Origin: Deltaproteobacteria bacterium
Lineage (GTDB): Bacteria > Desulfobacterota > Desulfobacteria > Desulfobacterales > JAFDDL01
Direction: 5' to 3'
Assembly: GCA_019310865.1 (NCBI GenBank)
Contig: JAFDDL010000044.1
Coordinates: forward strand, 1-12,696
DNA length: 12,696 bases
Shown here piece after piece: positions 1 to 8,921 of the stretch. The translations under genes and the position numbers were made by a program. Positions within the stretch are counted from its first letter, which is position 1, and each line of letters opens with the position of its first letter. The notes beneath the pieces are model-generated. The model ran no database searches. It saw nothing but the letters and a program-made list of their open reading frames with translations, and was not told the origin of the DNA.

Positions 1-1626
1 CAGGATGAGATTCGCACCCGACTCGGAAAAAAGACGGCTGCACCGGATCTGATACTATTTAACGGGGGTGCACTCAAACCGAAAATTATTCGAGAACGAA
101 TCAGACAGGCAATTCGACATGGGTTTGAAATTTCCGACGACCAGTCCCCGAGGGTCCTGGACAATCCCGACCCGGATTTGGCTGTCGCCCTCGGCGCCGG
201 CTATTATGGTCTGGTCAAAACCGGCATCGGGGTTCGGGTTGGCAGCGGTAGCGCCCGTGCATACTACCTGGGTGTTTCGTCCGGCGTTGATGGAAACACG
301 CCGAGTGCTCAAAAAGAGGCGATCTGTCTGGTGGAACGGGGCCTTGATGAAGGATCGAATATCGAACTGGTGGACAAGAAATTCGAGGTTCTGACAAACC
401 AGCCGGTTCGGTTCGATGTCTACAGTTCCAGTTACCGATCCGGAGACCGATGTGGGAATGTAATACCAGTGGACGACTCCTTTACCCGCCTGCCGCCGCT
501 TCAAACTGTCATCGAATTTGGGTCAAAAGGTGTACAATCCAGGATCCCGATTGCCATTGAAGCTCGATTTACGGAAATGGGCACCCTGAACCTGTGGTGC
601 TGCAGTCTGCCCACTCACCATCGTTGGCAGCTGCAATTCCAGCTGCGGGATGCGGATGAAGCATCTGCGGTGGGCGACGAAACCGTTCTCGAAAATTCGG
701 TGGTGACAGCCGTTCAGAAAATAATCCAAAACACATTTTCAGGACCAGCAGATCCCCATGCGATTTCATCCCTTGTTAAAACCATCTCCAAAACGACGGG
801 CCTGAAAAAAGAGGGGTGGCCCTTGCGATTCATACGGCAAATAACCGATGATCTGATCGAATTGGCCCCAGCCCGTCAACGAACACCCGATATGGAGAGC
901 CGCTGGCTGAATCTGACCGGATTCTGCCTCAGACCCGGACTGGGCGATGGCTTCGACCCCAATCGCATCAAAAGATTATGGAAACTTTACCGACCGGGAC
1001 CCCTTCACGCCAACAACAGCCAGGTTCGATCCGAGTGGTGGGTTCTGTGGCGGCGAATCGGCGGCGGGATGAGCCCCGGGCATCAACGACAGCTGAGTCA
1101 GGATTTGACACCGGTGATGATGCCCAAAAAAGAGGGCAAACGTAAAATTACCCTTCAAGAGCAGACAGAGATCTGGATGCTCATTGCCAATCTGGAACAG
1201 CTGCAAACCAAGGACAAAATCAGGTGGGGCAAACAACTGCTTTCGGAAATAAAGCCAAAGAAGTCCAAACCGCAACTATTATGGTCCCTGTCCCGGCTCG
1301 GGGCTCGGGAAATGCTTTACGGAGCAGCGGATCGTGTCATTCCGCCTGCTGAGGCATATGACTGGTGCGAATGCCTGATAAACATGCCCTGGCGAAAAAT
1401 TCAACCCGTGGGCGCCGCCGTTGCTCAACTGGCGCGAAAAACCGGTGACCGGGTTCGGGATCTGTCTCCGGAGCAATTGGATCGTATTCACCAGTGGTTT
1501 TCTCAGTTTGACGAACTGTCTCGCTATTCGCAATGGGTCACCGAAGTGGTTCCCATGGCGGCGCAGGAAGAACGTGCTGTTTTTGGAGAATCCCTGCCAA
1601 ATGGGTTGCTGATTCATCTCTCATAA
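1..1626 (+). CDS. Hsp70-family chaperone-like protein with extended C-terminus (5' end missing)
   Basis: The frame is open from base 1 to the TAA at 1624-1626, giving 541 visible codons; the start lies outside the window. Visible residues 17-25 read LILFNGGAL, and residues 59-69 contain DLAVALGAGYY. These match the end of the Hsp70 ATPase domain, where DnaK has VGGxTRxP followed by the DEAVAxGAA helix. Only the last part of the nucleotide-binding domain is therefore present here. Next comes a beta-rich stretch, roughly residues 75-220, in the position of the substrate-binding domain. The remaining ~320 residues are helical, rich in Trp and Arg, and unlike the DnaK lid. This layout fits the long divergent Hsp70 homologues that carry a DUF3731-type C-terminus, which usually sit beside a second Hsp70-like gene. 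Its clients are unknown. The family call is firm; the DUF3731 assignment is from memory. Confidence 0.85.
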   Translation, partial: QDEIRTRLGKKTAAPDLILFNGGALKPKIIRERIRQAIRHGFEISDDQSPRVLDNPDPDLAVALGAGYYGLVKTGIGVRVGSGSARAYYLGVSSGVDGNTPSAQKEAICLVERGLDEGSNIELVDKKFEVLTNQPVRFDVYSSSYRSGDRCGNVIPVDDSFTRLPPLQTVIEFGSKGVQSRIPIAIEARFTEMGTLNLWCCSLPTHHRWQLQFQLRDADEASAVGDETVLENSVVTAVQKIIQNTFSGPADPHAISSLVKTISKTTGLKKEGWPLRFIRQITDDLIELAPARQRTPDMESRWLNLTGFCLRPGLGDGFDPNRIKRLWKLYRPGPLHANNSQVRSEWWVLWRRIGGGMSPGHQRQLSQDLTPVMMPKKEGKRKITLQEQTEIWMLIANLEQLQTKDKIRWGKQLLSEIKPKKSKPQLLWSLSRLGAREMLYGAADRVIPPAEAYDWCECLINMPWRKIQPVGAAVAQLARKTGDRVRDLSPEQLDRIHQWFSQFDELSRYSQWVTEVVPMAAQEERAVFGESLPNGLLIHLS

Positions 1627-1749
1627 ATCGTTGGTTGGTTTGCCGCTGCTTTACGGTCATTCTCATTTGTGGTATGCAATTTCATTTGATAACGAACCAA
1701 ATGCTCGCCGGAACAGGCGTGGGTTGCAAAGCGGTGAGGGTTCAATTAG
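1627..1749 (+). other. Intergenic gap, Hsp70-like gene to ispF
   Basis: These 123 bases show no hairpin followed by a T-run, so I see no intrinsic terminator for the Hsp70-like gene. A weak sigma-70-like pair is possible: TTTACG at 1650-1655 and TATGCA at 1673-1678 with a 17-base spacer. The -10 box is poor, so I do not call a promoter. A GGTGAGG run around 1733-1739 is the likely ribosome binding site for ispF. Confidence 0.4.
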
Positions 1750-2232
1750 ATGCGGGTTGGAATAGGATATGACATCCATCGGTTGGTTGCCGATCGTCCG
1801 CTGATTCTCGGCGGTGTGACAATACCCTTTGAAAAGGGATTGCTGGGCCACTCTGATGCGGATGTGCTGGTACATGCCGTATGCGATGCGCTGCTGGGTG
1901 CCGCCGGTTTGGGGGATATCGGTCACCATTTTCCGGATACCGACCCCCGGTATAAGGATATCGACAGCATGAAGCTACTGGCAAAGGTCCGAAATTTTCT
2001 GAAAGGCGACCACTACCGCATATGTAACATCGACGCCGTCATTTTCGCTCAGGAGCCACGAATGGCGCCACACCGGGATAATATGGCTGCAAATATTGCT
2101 GAAACACTGGACATTGATAGCAGCCGAGTGAACATCAAAGCCACCACCACAGAGGGCTTGGGCTTTATTGGAACCGGCGAGGGGGTTGCTGCCAGTGCCG
2201 TTGCCCTTATTGAAAAACAAGCGTCGGCGTAA
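1750..2232 (+). CDS. ispF: 2-C-methyl-D-erythritol 2,4-cyclodiphosphate synthase
   Basis: IspF converts CDP-ME 2-phosphate to ME-2,4-cyclodiphosphate with release of CMP, in the cytoplasmic non-mevalonate isoprenoid pathway. The 160-residue product has the normal family length and starts [11 protein letters not shown]. The Zn ligands D8, H10 and H42 fall at the same numbers as in the E. coli enzyme. The [10 protein letters not shown] motif (34-43), the [12 protein letters not shown] loop (around 58-69) and the C-terminal [13 protein letters not shown] cytidine/phosphate-binding loop are all intact. The ATG at 1750 begins directly before the conserved first strand and has a GGTGAGG-like site upstream. 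It lies 36 bases ahead of cysS, an adjacency seen in many bacteria. No ispD is visible in the window, so the preceding pathway step must be encoded elsewhere. Confidence 0.97.
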   Translation: MRVGIGYDIHRLVADRPLILGGVTIPFEKGLLGHSDADVLVHAVCDALLGAAGLGDIGHHFPDTDPRYKDIDSMKLLAKVRNFLKGDHYRICNIDAVIFAQEPRMAPHRDNMAANIAETLDIDSSRVNIKATTTEGLGFIGTGEGVAASAVALIEKQASA

Positions 2233-2268
2233 CACCATAATATCGACTGAATAGAGAAGGAAGCAGAT

Positions 2269-3717
2269 ATGACAATTCGGGTTTACAATACATTAACCGG
2301 AAAAAAGGAGATATTTGAACCGATTCAACCCGGCAAGGTGAGCATGTATGTCTGTGGTCCCACCGTATATGACAGTTGCCACATCGGCCACGCACGCTCT
2401 GCCGTGGTGTTCGACGTGATCAGGCGCTACCTGGAAATCCGAGATTTTGAAGTGCGTCATGTTCGAAATTTTACCGATATTGACGATAAGATCATCAACC
2501 GTGCCCGGGAACTCAATACCGACTGGCAAACCATTGCGGAAAAATACATTCAGGAATTCTATGAGGATATGGATGCGTTGCACATCATGCGGGCCGTGAT
2601 TGAACCCAAGGCCACCGGGCATATCGAGCAAATCATCCAACTGATCGATCAACTGATGCAAAAGCAGGTGGCCTACGAAGTGGACGGTGATGTCTATTTC
2701 AGTGTCGAATCCTTTGACGGGTACGGCAAACTGTCCGGTAGAAAACTGGAAGACATGGCGGCAGGTGCTCGAATCGCCGTGGATGAGAGGAAAAAAAATC
2801 CCTTTGATTTCGCGCTATGGAAATCATCAAAGACTGGTGAACCAGCGTGGGACAGCCCCTGGGGGCCGGGACGCCCGGGTTGGCATATAGAATGTTCGGC
2901 CATGAGCAGTCAGTATCTTGGCCAAACATTTGACATACATGGCGGTGGCAAGGATTTGATTTTCCCCCACCATGAAAATGAAATCGCACAGTCAGAATCG
3001 GCATTCGGTGTACCGTTTGCAAATTACTGGATCCATAACGGGTTCGTCAATATCAATCAGGAGAAGATGTCCAAATCCCTGGGCAATTTTCTACTGATTC
3101 GTGACATCCTCAAGACCTGTCATCCAGAGGCAGTCCGGCTATTTCTGCTTTCCAACCATTACCGAAGTCCCATCGACTTTACGGACAAAGCGATATCGGA
3201 ATCGGCCACCGCTTTGGATAAAATTTATACCACCCTATCGAGAATTGAGGGGGCCTGCGCGAAAATCGATTCATCGGGAACCGGTGCAACCGGTTCGGAA
3301 TGGCAGCGGTTCTGCGATGCCATGGACGATGACTTCAATACCGCCCGAGGAATCGGAATTCTTTTTGACACTGTTCGGACATCAAATCGCCTCTTGGATG
3401 AAGATGGTGACAGCATTTCAGAAAATTCAGCACGCACGATTCGCCGGTTCCAAACCGACATGTTGAAGATGGGCCAGGTTCTCGGCATTTTAAATACCGC
3501 ACCCGAAACCTATTTTGCGCATAAAAAGACGGATGCGCTTGATCATACGGAACTGGATGAAACATTGATCGAAACGCTGATTGCAGATCGTCTGGCAGCC
3601 CGAAAGGAAAAGGATTGGAAAAAAGCGGACGAAATCAGGGACCAACTCGCACGAATGAATATTATTCTGGAAGACCGCCCGGATGGCACGCACTGGAATG
3701 TCAGTGCCAAAAAATAA
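2269..3717 (+). CDS. cysS: Cysteinyl-tRNA synthetase
   Basis: This class I aminoacyl-tRNA synthetase activates cysteine with ATP and charges tRNA-Cys in the cytoplasm. The 482-residue product starts at the ATG at 2269, preceded by an AGAAGGAA ribosome binding site. The HIGH signature is at residues 38-41, within [20 protein letters not shown] is at 266-270. The Zn2+ ligands C29, C209, H234 and E238 are all present and nearly match the E. coli numbering. The C-terminal ~170 residues form the helical DALR-type anticodon region, ending in the [26 protein letters not shown] segment usual for CysS. The gene is full length and shows no disruption. It sits between ispF and uvrB and is probably co-transcribed with ispF. 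Confidence 0.98.
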   Translation: MTIRVYNTLTGKKEIFEPIQPGKVSMYVCGPTVYDSCHIGHARSAVVFDVIRRYLEIRDFEVRHVRNFTDIDDKIINRARELNTDWQTIAEKYIQEFYEDMDALHIMRAVIEPKATGHIEQIIQLIDQLMQKQVAYEVDGDVYFSVESFDGYGKLSGRKLEDMAAGARIAVDERKKNPFDFALWKSSKTGEPAWDSPWGPGRPGWHIECSAMSSQYLGQTFDIHGGGKDLIFPHHENEIAQSESAFGVPFANYWIHNGFVNINQEKMSKSLGNFLLIRDILKTCHPEAVRLFLLSNHYRSPIDFTDKAISESATALDKIYTTLSRIEGACAKIDSSGTGATGSEWQRFCDAMDDDFNTARGIGILFDTVRTSNRLLDEDGDSISENSARTIRRFQTDMLKMGQVLGILNTAPETYFAHKKTDALDHTELDETLIETLIADRLAARKEKDWKKADEIRDQLARMNIILEDRPDGTHWNVSAKK

Positions 3718-3807
3718 AAACCAATCGATCCCGTCCACCGGAAACCGGTATGTCGGCAAAGACACTCCAGTGGTTGCAGGCTCGTGCAAGATTCAGGTAC
3801 TCTGTCT

Positions 3808-5802
3808 ATGTTCAATCTCGTTTCACCCTTTTCCCCCAAGGGAGACCAGCCCGCCGCCATCGACACCCTAGTGAATAAAATTACCGAGGGCAGCCCCCAT
3901 CTGGTCATGCTCGGTGTGACGGGTTCCGGAAAAACCTATACCATGGCAAATGTGATGGCCCGGGTTCAACGTCCAGCCCTGGTTCTTGCACCCAACAAGA
4001 CCCTGGCTGCGCAGCTCTACAATGAATTCAAAGGTCTTTTTCCGAACAATGCCGTGGAATATTTTGTGAGCTACTACGATTATTATCAACCGGAGGCCTA
4101 CATTCCGGCATCGGACACCTATATTCAGAAAGACTCTTCCATCAATGAAATAATCGATAAATTGCGCCACAGCGCAACCCGTTCGGTATTGATTCGCCGG
4201 GATGTGATTGTCGTTGCGAGCGTATCGTGCATCTTCGGTATCGGAGCGCCTGAAGATTACCTGGCCATGCGCTTGCACATCACCCGTGATATGGAGATTA
4301 CCTGGAAGCGGTTGCTCTATCAGTTGGTGCAGATGCATTATGAGCGTAACGATTATGATTTTCATCGGGGTACATTCCGAGTTCGTGGGGACCGGGTGGA
4401 AATTTTTCCGGCCTATGAGGAAAACCACGCACTTCGAATCGAGTTCTTCGGTGATCAAATCGACCAGATTGCCGAAATTGATCCGCTTCGCGGAACGACC
4501 CTTCGGAAATTGGACGAGGCCAGCCTGTTTCCCGCAAGTCATTATGTCGCTGGGAAAAAAACCCTGGACCAGGCCATCAGAACCGTAAAAGCTGAACTCA
4601 AAGAGCGAGTCCATTTTCTGCGCGATGAAAATAAACTCATCGAGGCGCAACGGATTGAGGAACGGACACAATTTGACCTGGAAATGATTCAGGAGTTGGG
4701 CTATTGCAATGGTATTGAAAATTACTCGCGACACCTGACCGGTCGAAATTCCGGTGAACCACCGCCCACGCTTCTCGATTATTTCCCAGAAGATTTTCTC
4801 CTCTTTATCGATGAAAGCCACATCGCCGTTCCCCAGATTCGAGCCATGTACAAGGGGGATCGATCCCGCAAATCGACATTGGTGAACTATGGATTTCGCC
4901 TCCCGTCCGCATTGGACAACCGGCCCCTAATGTTTTCGGAATTCACCGGCCGGGCTCACCAGACCGTCTATGTCTCAGCCACCCCTGCCGACTATGAGTT
5001 GGCGCAGACGCATGATCCGCCGGTGGAACTCATCGTCCGGCCCACCGGGTTGGTGGACCCGCCAACCCAGATTCGAAAGGCGGTTAACCAGGTGGACGAT
5101 TTACTGGCGGAAATCCGGGAGTGTGTTCAACACCGGGAGCGGGTTCTGGTCACCACCTTGACCAAGCGGATGGCCGAGGATCTCACTGAATATTACGCGG
5201 ATCTCGGCATCCTGGTACGGTATTTACATGCGGATATCAAAACCCTGGAACGAATGGAGATCATCAGAGATTTGCGCCTGGGTCATTTCGATGTGCTGGT
5301 GGGCATCAATCTGCTTCGAGAAGGGCTTGACATACCGGAGGTTTCCCTGGTGGCAATCCTTGACGCAGACAAGGAAGGATTTCTGCGCTCCACACGTTCC
5401 CTGGTGCAGACATTCGGAAGGGCATCCCGGAATGCGAACGGTCGCGTGATTCTCTATGCAGACAAGGTCACAGACTCCATGCAACGCGCCATTGATGAAA
5501 CCACACGACGACGCGAGATTCAAGTGGCTCACAACTCAGCCCATGGCATCACGCCCGTTTCGATTCAAAAAGCGATCACCACCGGTTTCGAGGCGCTTTA
5601 TGAAACAAAGGAAGTTGCGGATTCGCAAATTTCGGAACCGATTTCCAGCTATTTGACCACGGAATCTTTGGAAGACACCATCGCTGATCTTGAAGAAAAG
5701 ATGAAGGAATCTGCCAAGGCCCTTGAATTTGAAACAGCCGCCGTTCTTCGGGATCGAATAAAATTGCTTAAAAATAAACTGATTTTTTCTGGTCTGGGGT
5801 AG
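3808..5802 (+). CDS. uvrB: UvrABC system protein B (excision nuclease helicase subunit)
   Basis: UvrB receives the damaged site from UvrA, verifies it by strand separation and recruits UvrC for dual incision in nucleotide excision repair. With the start at 3808 the protein has 664 residues. A GTG at 3784 would add eight residues, but it has only a very close AGG. The ATG at 3808 has AGGT at 3795-3798 with a 9-base gap and gives the family-typical N-terminus [18 protein letters not shown]. Walker A is GVTGSGKT at 36-43. The beta-hairpin [12 protein letters not shown], used to grip DNA, is intact. The Walker B-like FIDESH lies near residue 335, and the motif VI region reads [12 protein letters not shown]. 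The last ~40 residues form the UVR coiled coil that binds UvrC. uvrC follows 7 bases later. Confidence 0.98.
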   Translation: MFNLVSPFSPKGDQPAAIDTLVNKITEGSPHLVMLGVTGSGKTYTMANVMARVQRPALVLAPNKTLAAQLYNEFKGLFPNNAVEYFVSYYDYYQPEAYIPASDTYIQKDSSINEIIDKLRHSATRSVLIRRDVIVVASVSCIFGIGAPEDYLAMRLHITRDMEITWKRLLYQLVQMHYERNDYDFHRGTFRVRGDRVEIFPAYEENHALRIEFFGDQIDQIAEIDPLRGTTLRKLDEASLFPASHYVAGKKTLDQAIRTVKAELKERVHFLRDENKLIEAQRIEERTQFDLEMIQELGYCNGIENYSRHLTGRNSGEPPPTLLDYFPEDFLLFIDESHIAVPQIRAMYKGDRSRKSTLVNYGFRLPSALDNRPLMFSEFTGRAHQTVYVSATPADYELAQTHDPPVELIVRPTGLVDPPTQIRKAVNQVDDLLAEIRECVQHRERVLVTTLTKRMAEDLTEYYADLGILVRYLHADIKTLERMEIIRDLRLGHFDVLVGINLLREGLDIPEVSLVAILDADKEGFLRSTRSLVQTFGRASRNANGRVILYADKVTDSMQRAIDETTRRREIQVAHNSAHGITPVSIQKAITTGFEALYETKEVADSQISEPISSYLTTESLEDTIADLEEKMKESAKALEFETAAVLRDRIKLLKNKLIFSGLG

Positions 5803-5809
5803 GGGTACC

Positions 5810-7630
5810 ATGTCTGAAAAGCTAAAAGACAAATTATCCCGCGTTTCAAACGGCCCAGGTGTCTATATCATGAAAAATGCCGATGGACAGGTGATCTATG
5901 TTGGAAAGGCCCGGAACTTGAAATCCCGTTTGGCCACCTATTTTATCAGAAACGGCCACACCGATGCCAAGACGAATCTGCTGAAAAAGCAAATTGACGA
6001 TTTTGAAACGATCCTGACACCCTCGGAGCAAGAAGCGCTGCTGCTTGAATCGAATCTCATCAAGCGCCACCGCCCCAAATATAATGTCATCTTGAAAGAT
6101 GATAAACGATACCCGGTCCTTCGTCTGGACACCGGCAATCCGTATCCGAATCTGACCGTGGTTCGCAAAATCGAAAACGACGATGCCATTTATTTCGGCC
6201 CATACTCATCAGCCGCTGCTTTGAACAAGACCGTCAACATCATCAACAAGACGTTTAAATTGAGAAAATGCAGGGCTGCGAAATTTACAAACCGAACCCG
6301 GCCCTGCCTTCACTGCCAAATGAATCGGTGCCTGGCGCCGTGCTGTCTGGATGTGGATACGACCACCTATGGGGATATGGTCAAGGAAGTCATCCTGTTT
6401 CTAAACGGTAGAACCCCGGAACTGATTAAAAAAATCAAAATCGAGATGATATCGGCTGCAGAAAAACAGGCGTTTGAAAGGGCGGCATCCCTGCGCGACA
6501 AACTTTTCGCACTGGAGCGAGTCCTGGAAAAGCAGGCGGCCGTTACATCAGACCGGGTCGACCGAGATGTGGTGGGCCTGGCCCGAACGGAACAGTGGGC
6601 TGTGATTACCCTGCTCTTTGTTCGCGGTGGTTACTTACTCGGTTCAAGACATTTCGAGTTCAAGGAGACATTCGGATCCGACGCGGATATCATCGATTCC
6701 TTTCTCTGGCAATATTATGAGCGCGCACCGCTGATTCCAAAGGAAATCTTGATTCCCAGACCAGTCGAAAATGCCACCCTTCATGAAGAGCGTCTGACAA
6801 AAACACGCGGCAAACGCGTCATGCTTCGATGCCCACAACGGGGTGAAAAGGTCCGGTTAACAAAAATGGCCGCGGACAATGCCGAAAACCGGTTAAGGGA
6901 AATGATTGCTGCTGCCTTGTCGGACCAGCAGCTACTCGACCGGTTACGCAGGCGTCTTCGTCTCAGTCGAAGTCCCCATCTCATTGAATGTTTTGATAAT
7001 TCAAACCTTTCCGGTAAACATCCGGTAAGCGGCATGGTCGTGTTCAAGGATGGAAAAGCCCACAAATCGGCATATCGAAAGTATGCCCTCAACATGTCCA
7101 CGCCCGATGATTATGCTTATATGGCAGAAGTTCTGTCCCGACGATTTGGGAAAAAAAGCAGGTCCGAAACACTCCCGGATCTTCTGATGGTGGACGGTGG
7201 GAAAGGACAGCTTAACATCGCCTTGAACATATTGACATCCCTTGGACTGGAAACACAAATGGACGTGCTGGGTATCGCCAAAAAGGAGAAACAGATGCAA
7301 GAAACCCAGGATAAGATATTCCTTCCGGGACGAGCGAATCCAATCAATTTTGGAAAAGACGGTGACTTGCTCTTATTTCTGCAACGGGTGCGCGATGAAG
7401 CGCATCGATATGCCGTTTCCTTTCATCGCCAACGTCGCAGAGTGTCGGCAATTGCATCGGAACTGGATAAAATATCCGGTGTCGGAAAAAAAAGGAAACA
7501 GATTCTTCTGAAACATTTCGGATCAGTTAAAAAAATTCGAGATGCAAGCCTTGACGAAATCAATGCAGTACCGGGATTGAGCCGATCGGTGGCAGAAAAT
7601 ATCCAAAACCGATTATCGAAAAAGATCTAA
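5810..7630 (+). CDS. uvrC: UvrABC system protein C (excision endonuclease)
   Basis: UvrC makes the 3' and 5' incisions around a lesion after UvrB loading. The 606-residue product has the whole architecture. An N-terminal GIY-YIG nuclease (PGVYIM, then IYVGKARNLKSRL, about residues 16-42) makes the 3' cut, and the catalytic Glu lies in LLLESNLIKRHRPKYN. A Cys cluster begins at C154 and continues PCLHCQMNRCLAPCC, matching the known UvrC iron-sulfur site with extra cysteines. The UVR motif follows (around 200-240). The RNase H-like domain (ECFDNSN, then MVDGGKGQL, then RDEAHRYAV) makes the 5' cut. The protein ends in tandem helix-hairpin-helix motifs. The ATG at 5810 is preceded by a G-rich stretch that overlaps the uvrB stop, so translation is probably coupled to uvrB. 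Confidence 0.98.
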   Translation: MSEKLKDKLSRVSNGPGVYIMKNADGQVIYVGKARNLKSRLATYFIRNGHTDAKTNLLKKQIDDFETILTPSEQEALLLESNLIKRHRPKYNVILKDDKRYPVLRLDTGNPYPNLTVVRKIENDDAIYFGPYSSAAALNKTVNIINKTFKLRKCRAAKFTNRTRPCLHCQMNRCLAPCCLDVDTTTYGDMVKEVILFLNGRTPELIKKIKIEMISAAEKQAFERAASLRDKLFALERVLEKQAAVTSDRVDRDVVGLARTEQWAVITLLFVRGGYLLGSRHFEFKETFGSDADIIDSFLWQYYERAPLIPKEILIPRPVENATLHEERLTKTRGKRVMLRCPQRGEKVRLTKMAADNAENRLREMIAAALSDQQLLDRLRRRLRLSRSPHLIECFDNSNLSGKHPVSGMVVFKDGKAHKSAYRKYALNMSTPDDYAYMAEVLSRRFGKKSRSETLPDLLMVDGGKGQLNIALNILTSLGLETQMDVLGIAKKEKQMQETQDKIFLPGRANPINFGKDGDLLLFLQRVRDEAHRYAVSFHRQRRRVSAIASELDKISGVGKKRKQILLKHFGSVKKIRDASLDEINAVPGLSRSVAENIQNRLSKKI

Positions 7631-7668
7631 AGAATACGGGCCGAGTTGGATCATCTCTTGACTTTTGA

Positions 7669-7722
7669 GCCGAAAAAACCGAAAGAAACAGGATAATTGA
7701 CTGGTGTGTCGGTTTTTCCGGC
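7669..7722 (+). repeat. Alternative inverted repeat competing with the 7706-7733 hairpin
   Basis: Bases 7669-7682 can pair with 7709-7722 at 13 of 14 positions (the mismatch is 7673/7718), enclosing a 26-base loop. The right arm uses the same bases as the left arm and loop of the 7706-7733 hairpin, so the two folds exclude each other. This geometry resembles an antiterminator/terminator pair. No aptamer, leader peptide or binding motif was recognised. Confidence 0.4.
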
Positions 7723-7733
7723 AAAACCGGCAC
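7706..7733 (+). terminator. Hairpin downstream of uvrC, possible terminator without a T-run
   Basis: Bases 7706-7716 pair with 7723-7733 over 11 base pairs, including one G-U pair at 7709/7730, around a 6-base loop (7717-7722). The stem is strong enough to form in RNA. It is followed only by GATTTCTTA, so it lacks the clean U-tract of an intrinsic terminator. It may act as a weak terminator, a 3'-end stabiliser for uvrC mRNA, or half of a switch with 7669-7682. Confidence 0.45.
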
Positions 7734-7820
7734 GATTTCTTACCCAAATTCTGCTTACAATGGGTTGGTGTCTATCCGGAAATTGTGAAAAATTAGCCAT
7801 TTATGGATGGGCACTGGTTA

Positions 7821-7826
7821 GCGAGG
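7821..7826 (+). promoter_or_regulatory. Ribosome binding site fixing the start at 7836
   Basis: GCGAGG ends 9 bases before the ATG at 7836. The in-frame ATG at 7803 has only an A/T-rich stretch upstream with no purine-rich site, so the downstream ATG is preferred. Confidence 0.5.
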
Positions 7827-7835
7827 CATCACCGA

Positions 7836-8762
7836 ATGGACATCAAAACCGAAGTCATGAAGCTGATTAAATCAGCCGAGCTCTATCAGGGACAAGGGCT
7901 TTACAAGGACGCCAAGGAGGCTTATCAGGCCGCTGCAGACTTGATAGGCGATGCAAACCAGTTAAAGAAACAGGCACAGTTGTTGTCGCTTATCGAAAAT
8001 AAAATTGACGAACTGGGTGAAACCGAGGAGCGAATCGATTCTGCACCCCCAACACACGAGTTGCCGCCGGACGTTCAGAATCTGATCAAAGATCTGTTTG
8101 CCTTCCCCAACAAAAAAGATCCGGATGTCGAATTACTCTACGGAGCGGTGACGCTGGCAAAATTCGGCCAAATCGACCGGGCGATTTCGGATCTCACCGA
8201 ACTTTTAAAAAATCGGAAAGTTCGCGTCGCAGCGGCCAAGAATATTATTCGCTGTCACCTGCTTATGCAGGTGCCGGATAAGGCGGTTTCCGCTTACCGG
8301 AAATGGTCCAACGATGAGATGTTTTCCCTGGTTCAGATGGAAAACATTCATGGCTTCCTGGTTAATCAACTTAAACGCAGGGGAATTGAAGCCGAGCTTC
8401 CCATACTGAACATGCCGGCACCCATTCAGGTGGTAACCGAGCCTGAGGCAGCACCCTCAGAGGCAGTGGACGTTGTGGATATCGGTTCGGTGGTCATCAA
8501 TTTCGACCAGGGCCCGCTTCAGGGAAAACCGATGGAGCTCGATGTGAATTTTCAAACCGGCAATACGGTCAGCCTTCTGATCGAAAGCAAGGATAAGGAC
8601 ATTCTGGATCACCTGAATGTGGGATTTCGATTACGGGAAATTCAATATCGGTCTTCGATCGCCATTTTCAGGGGGGGCGGGGTGGTCTCGGCAAAAGTAA
8701 AAATTCATGAAGGACCGAAGCAAGGCGACTATCATTTGGATATCAAGCTACAGGATTCATAG
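7836..8762 (+). CDS. TPR-like repeat protein with C-terminal beta-rich domain
   Basis: The 308-residue product (11 residues longer if the ATG at 7803 is used) has no signal peptide or membrane segment, so it is probably cytoplasmic. A TPR-like helical pair (AELYQGQGLYKDAKEAY) begins near residue 13, and further helical repeats cover about 95-170 (LLYGAVTLAKFGQIDRAISDL and beyond). An acidic, Pro/Ala-rich linker spans roughly 195-215. The last ~90 residues look beta-rich, with alternating hydrophobic positions (TGNTVSLLIES, VGFRLREIQY, VSAKVKI). That domain recalls a PilZ-like barrel but lacks RxxxR and DxSxxG, so I leave it unnamed. It stands just upstream of the GTPase and could be its scaffold or effector, which is inference. 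A seven-G run at 8671-8677 lies inside the frame. The TAG stop at 8760-8762 shares its last base with the palindrome. Confidence 0.75.
   Translation: MDIKTEVMKLIKSAELYQGQGLYKDAKEAYQAAADLIGDANQLKKQAQLLSLIENKIDELGETEERIDSAPPTHELPPDVQNLIKDLFAFPNKKDPDVELLYGAVTLAKFGQIDRAISDLTELLKNRKVRVAAAKNIIRCHLLMQVPDKAVSAYRKWSNDEMFSLVQMENIHGFLVNQLKRRGIEAELPILNMPAPIQVVTEPEAAPSEAVDVVDIGSVVINFDQGPLQGKPMELDVNFQTGNTVSLLIESKDKDILDHLNVGFRLREIQYRSSIAIFRGGGVVSAKVKIHEGPKQGDYHLDIKLQDS
8750..8756 (+). repeat. Left copy of a 7-base direct repeat flanking the palindrome
   Basis: ACAGGAT at 8750-8756 recurs at 8922-8928, directly after the palindrome. On the left, five bases separate the repeat from the palindrome. It could be an insertion-generated target duplication, but a 7-base match in a GGATC-rich setting could also be chance. 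Confidence 0.35.
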
Positions 8763-8921
8763 GATCGTGAACTCAATAAATTGGACGAAGATTGCGAAGG
8801 ATTTAGGTTCGTATTCAAGGCGCGTTAAAGGTCGCATACTATACGTATGGGGGCTTTAACGCAACGCAGAAGACGGACCTAAAGACAAGCAATATCGTTC
8901 AAGTTATTGAGTTTACGATCC
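8762..8921. repeat. 160-base imperfect palindrome (REP/MITE-like element)
   Basis: The whole interval folds on itself. Outer arms 8762-8795 and 8889-8921 pair at 31 positions, with two G-U pairs, one mismatch and a small bulge. Inner arms 8802-8812 and 8873-8883 pair at 11 positions. Bases 8822-8830 pair perfectly with 8854-8862. The tip is CATAC (8835-8839) with GTATG (8845-8849) around a 5-base loop. There is no internal gene. Two-fold symmetry over this length, with drifted arms, suggests a non-autonomous palindromic element of the REP or MITE type. From memory, the core (AAGGCGCG, a CATAC/GTATG tip, CGCAACGCAG) resembles repeats scattered in Desulfobacterota genomes. It lies between the TPR gene stop and the GTPase ribosome binding site, so a transcript through it would form a long hairpin. 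Confidence 0.85.

Larger units (their letters stand above)
7631..7835 (+). other. Intergenic gap between uvrC and the signalling cluster
   Basis: This 205-base gap holds two competing inverted repeats, listed separately, and no convincing gene. TACAAT at 7756-7761 resembles a -10 box but has no good -35 at 16-18 bases. TTGACT at 7658-7663 resembles a -35 box but lacks a -10 at the right distance. The gap most likely separates the uvr transcription unit from the TPR/GTPase cluster, but the promoter itself cannot be pinned down by eye. Confidence 0.4.

Noticed and set aside
1650..1678. Sigma-70-like promoter upstream of ispF
   Set aside because: The spacing is right (17 bases), but the -10 box matches consensus at only about three positions, so it is likely to be chance.
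3278..3296. Perfect 7-base-stem hairpin with a 5-base loop inside cysS
   Set aside because: It lies in the coding sequence for a Gly/Thr-rich linker, has no T-run and does not interrupt the gene. It is probably a by-product of repeated Gly/Thr codons.
3737..3749. Short ACCGG/CCGGT hairpin between cysS and uvrB
   Set aside because: It is only five base pairs and no T-run follows, so it is too weak to call a terminator.
3784..3807. GTG at 3784 as the uvrB start
   Set aside because: It adds eight residues absent from the usual UvrB N-terminus and its nearest AGG is only three bases away. The ATG at 3808 is better placed.
3868..4821. A 317-codon open frame on the - strand opposite uvrB
   Set aside because: It lies wholly within highly conserved uvrB coding sequence, has no recognisable domain and no separate ribosome binding site. 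It is a codon-bias shadow.
8671..8677. Seven-G run in the TPR gene as a possible phase-variable or frameshift site
   Set aside because: The frame continues normally on both sides into a coherent domain, and a run of seven alone is weak evidence for slippage.
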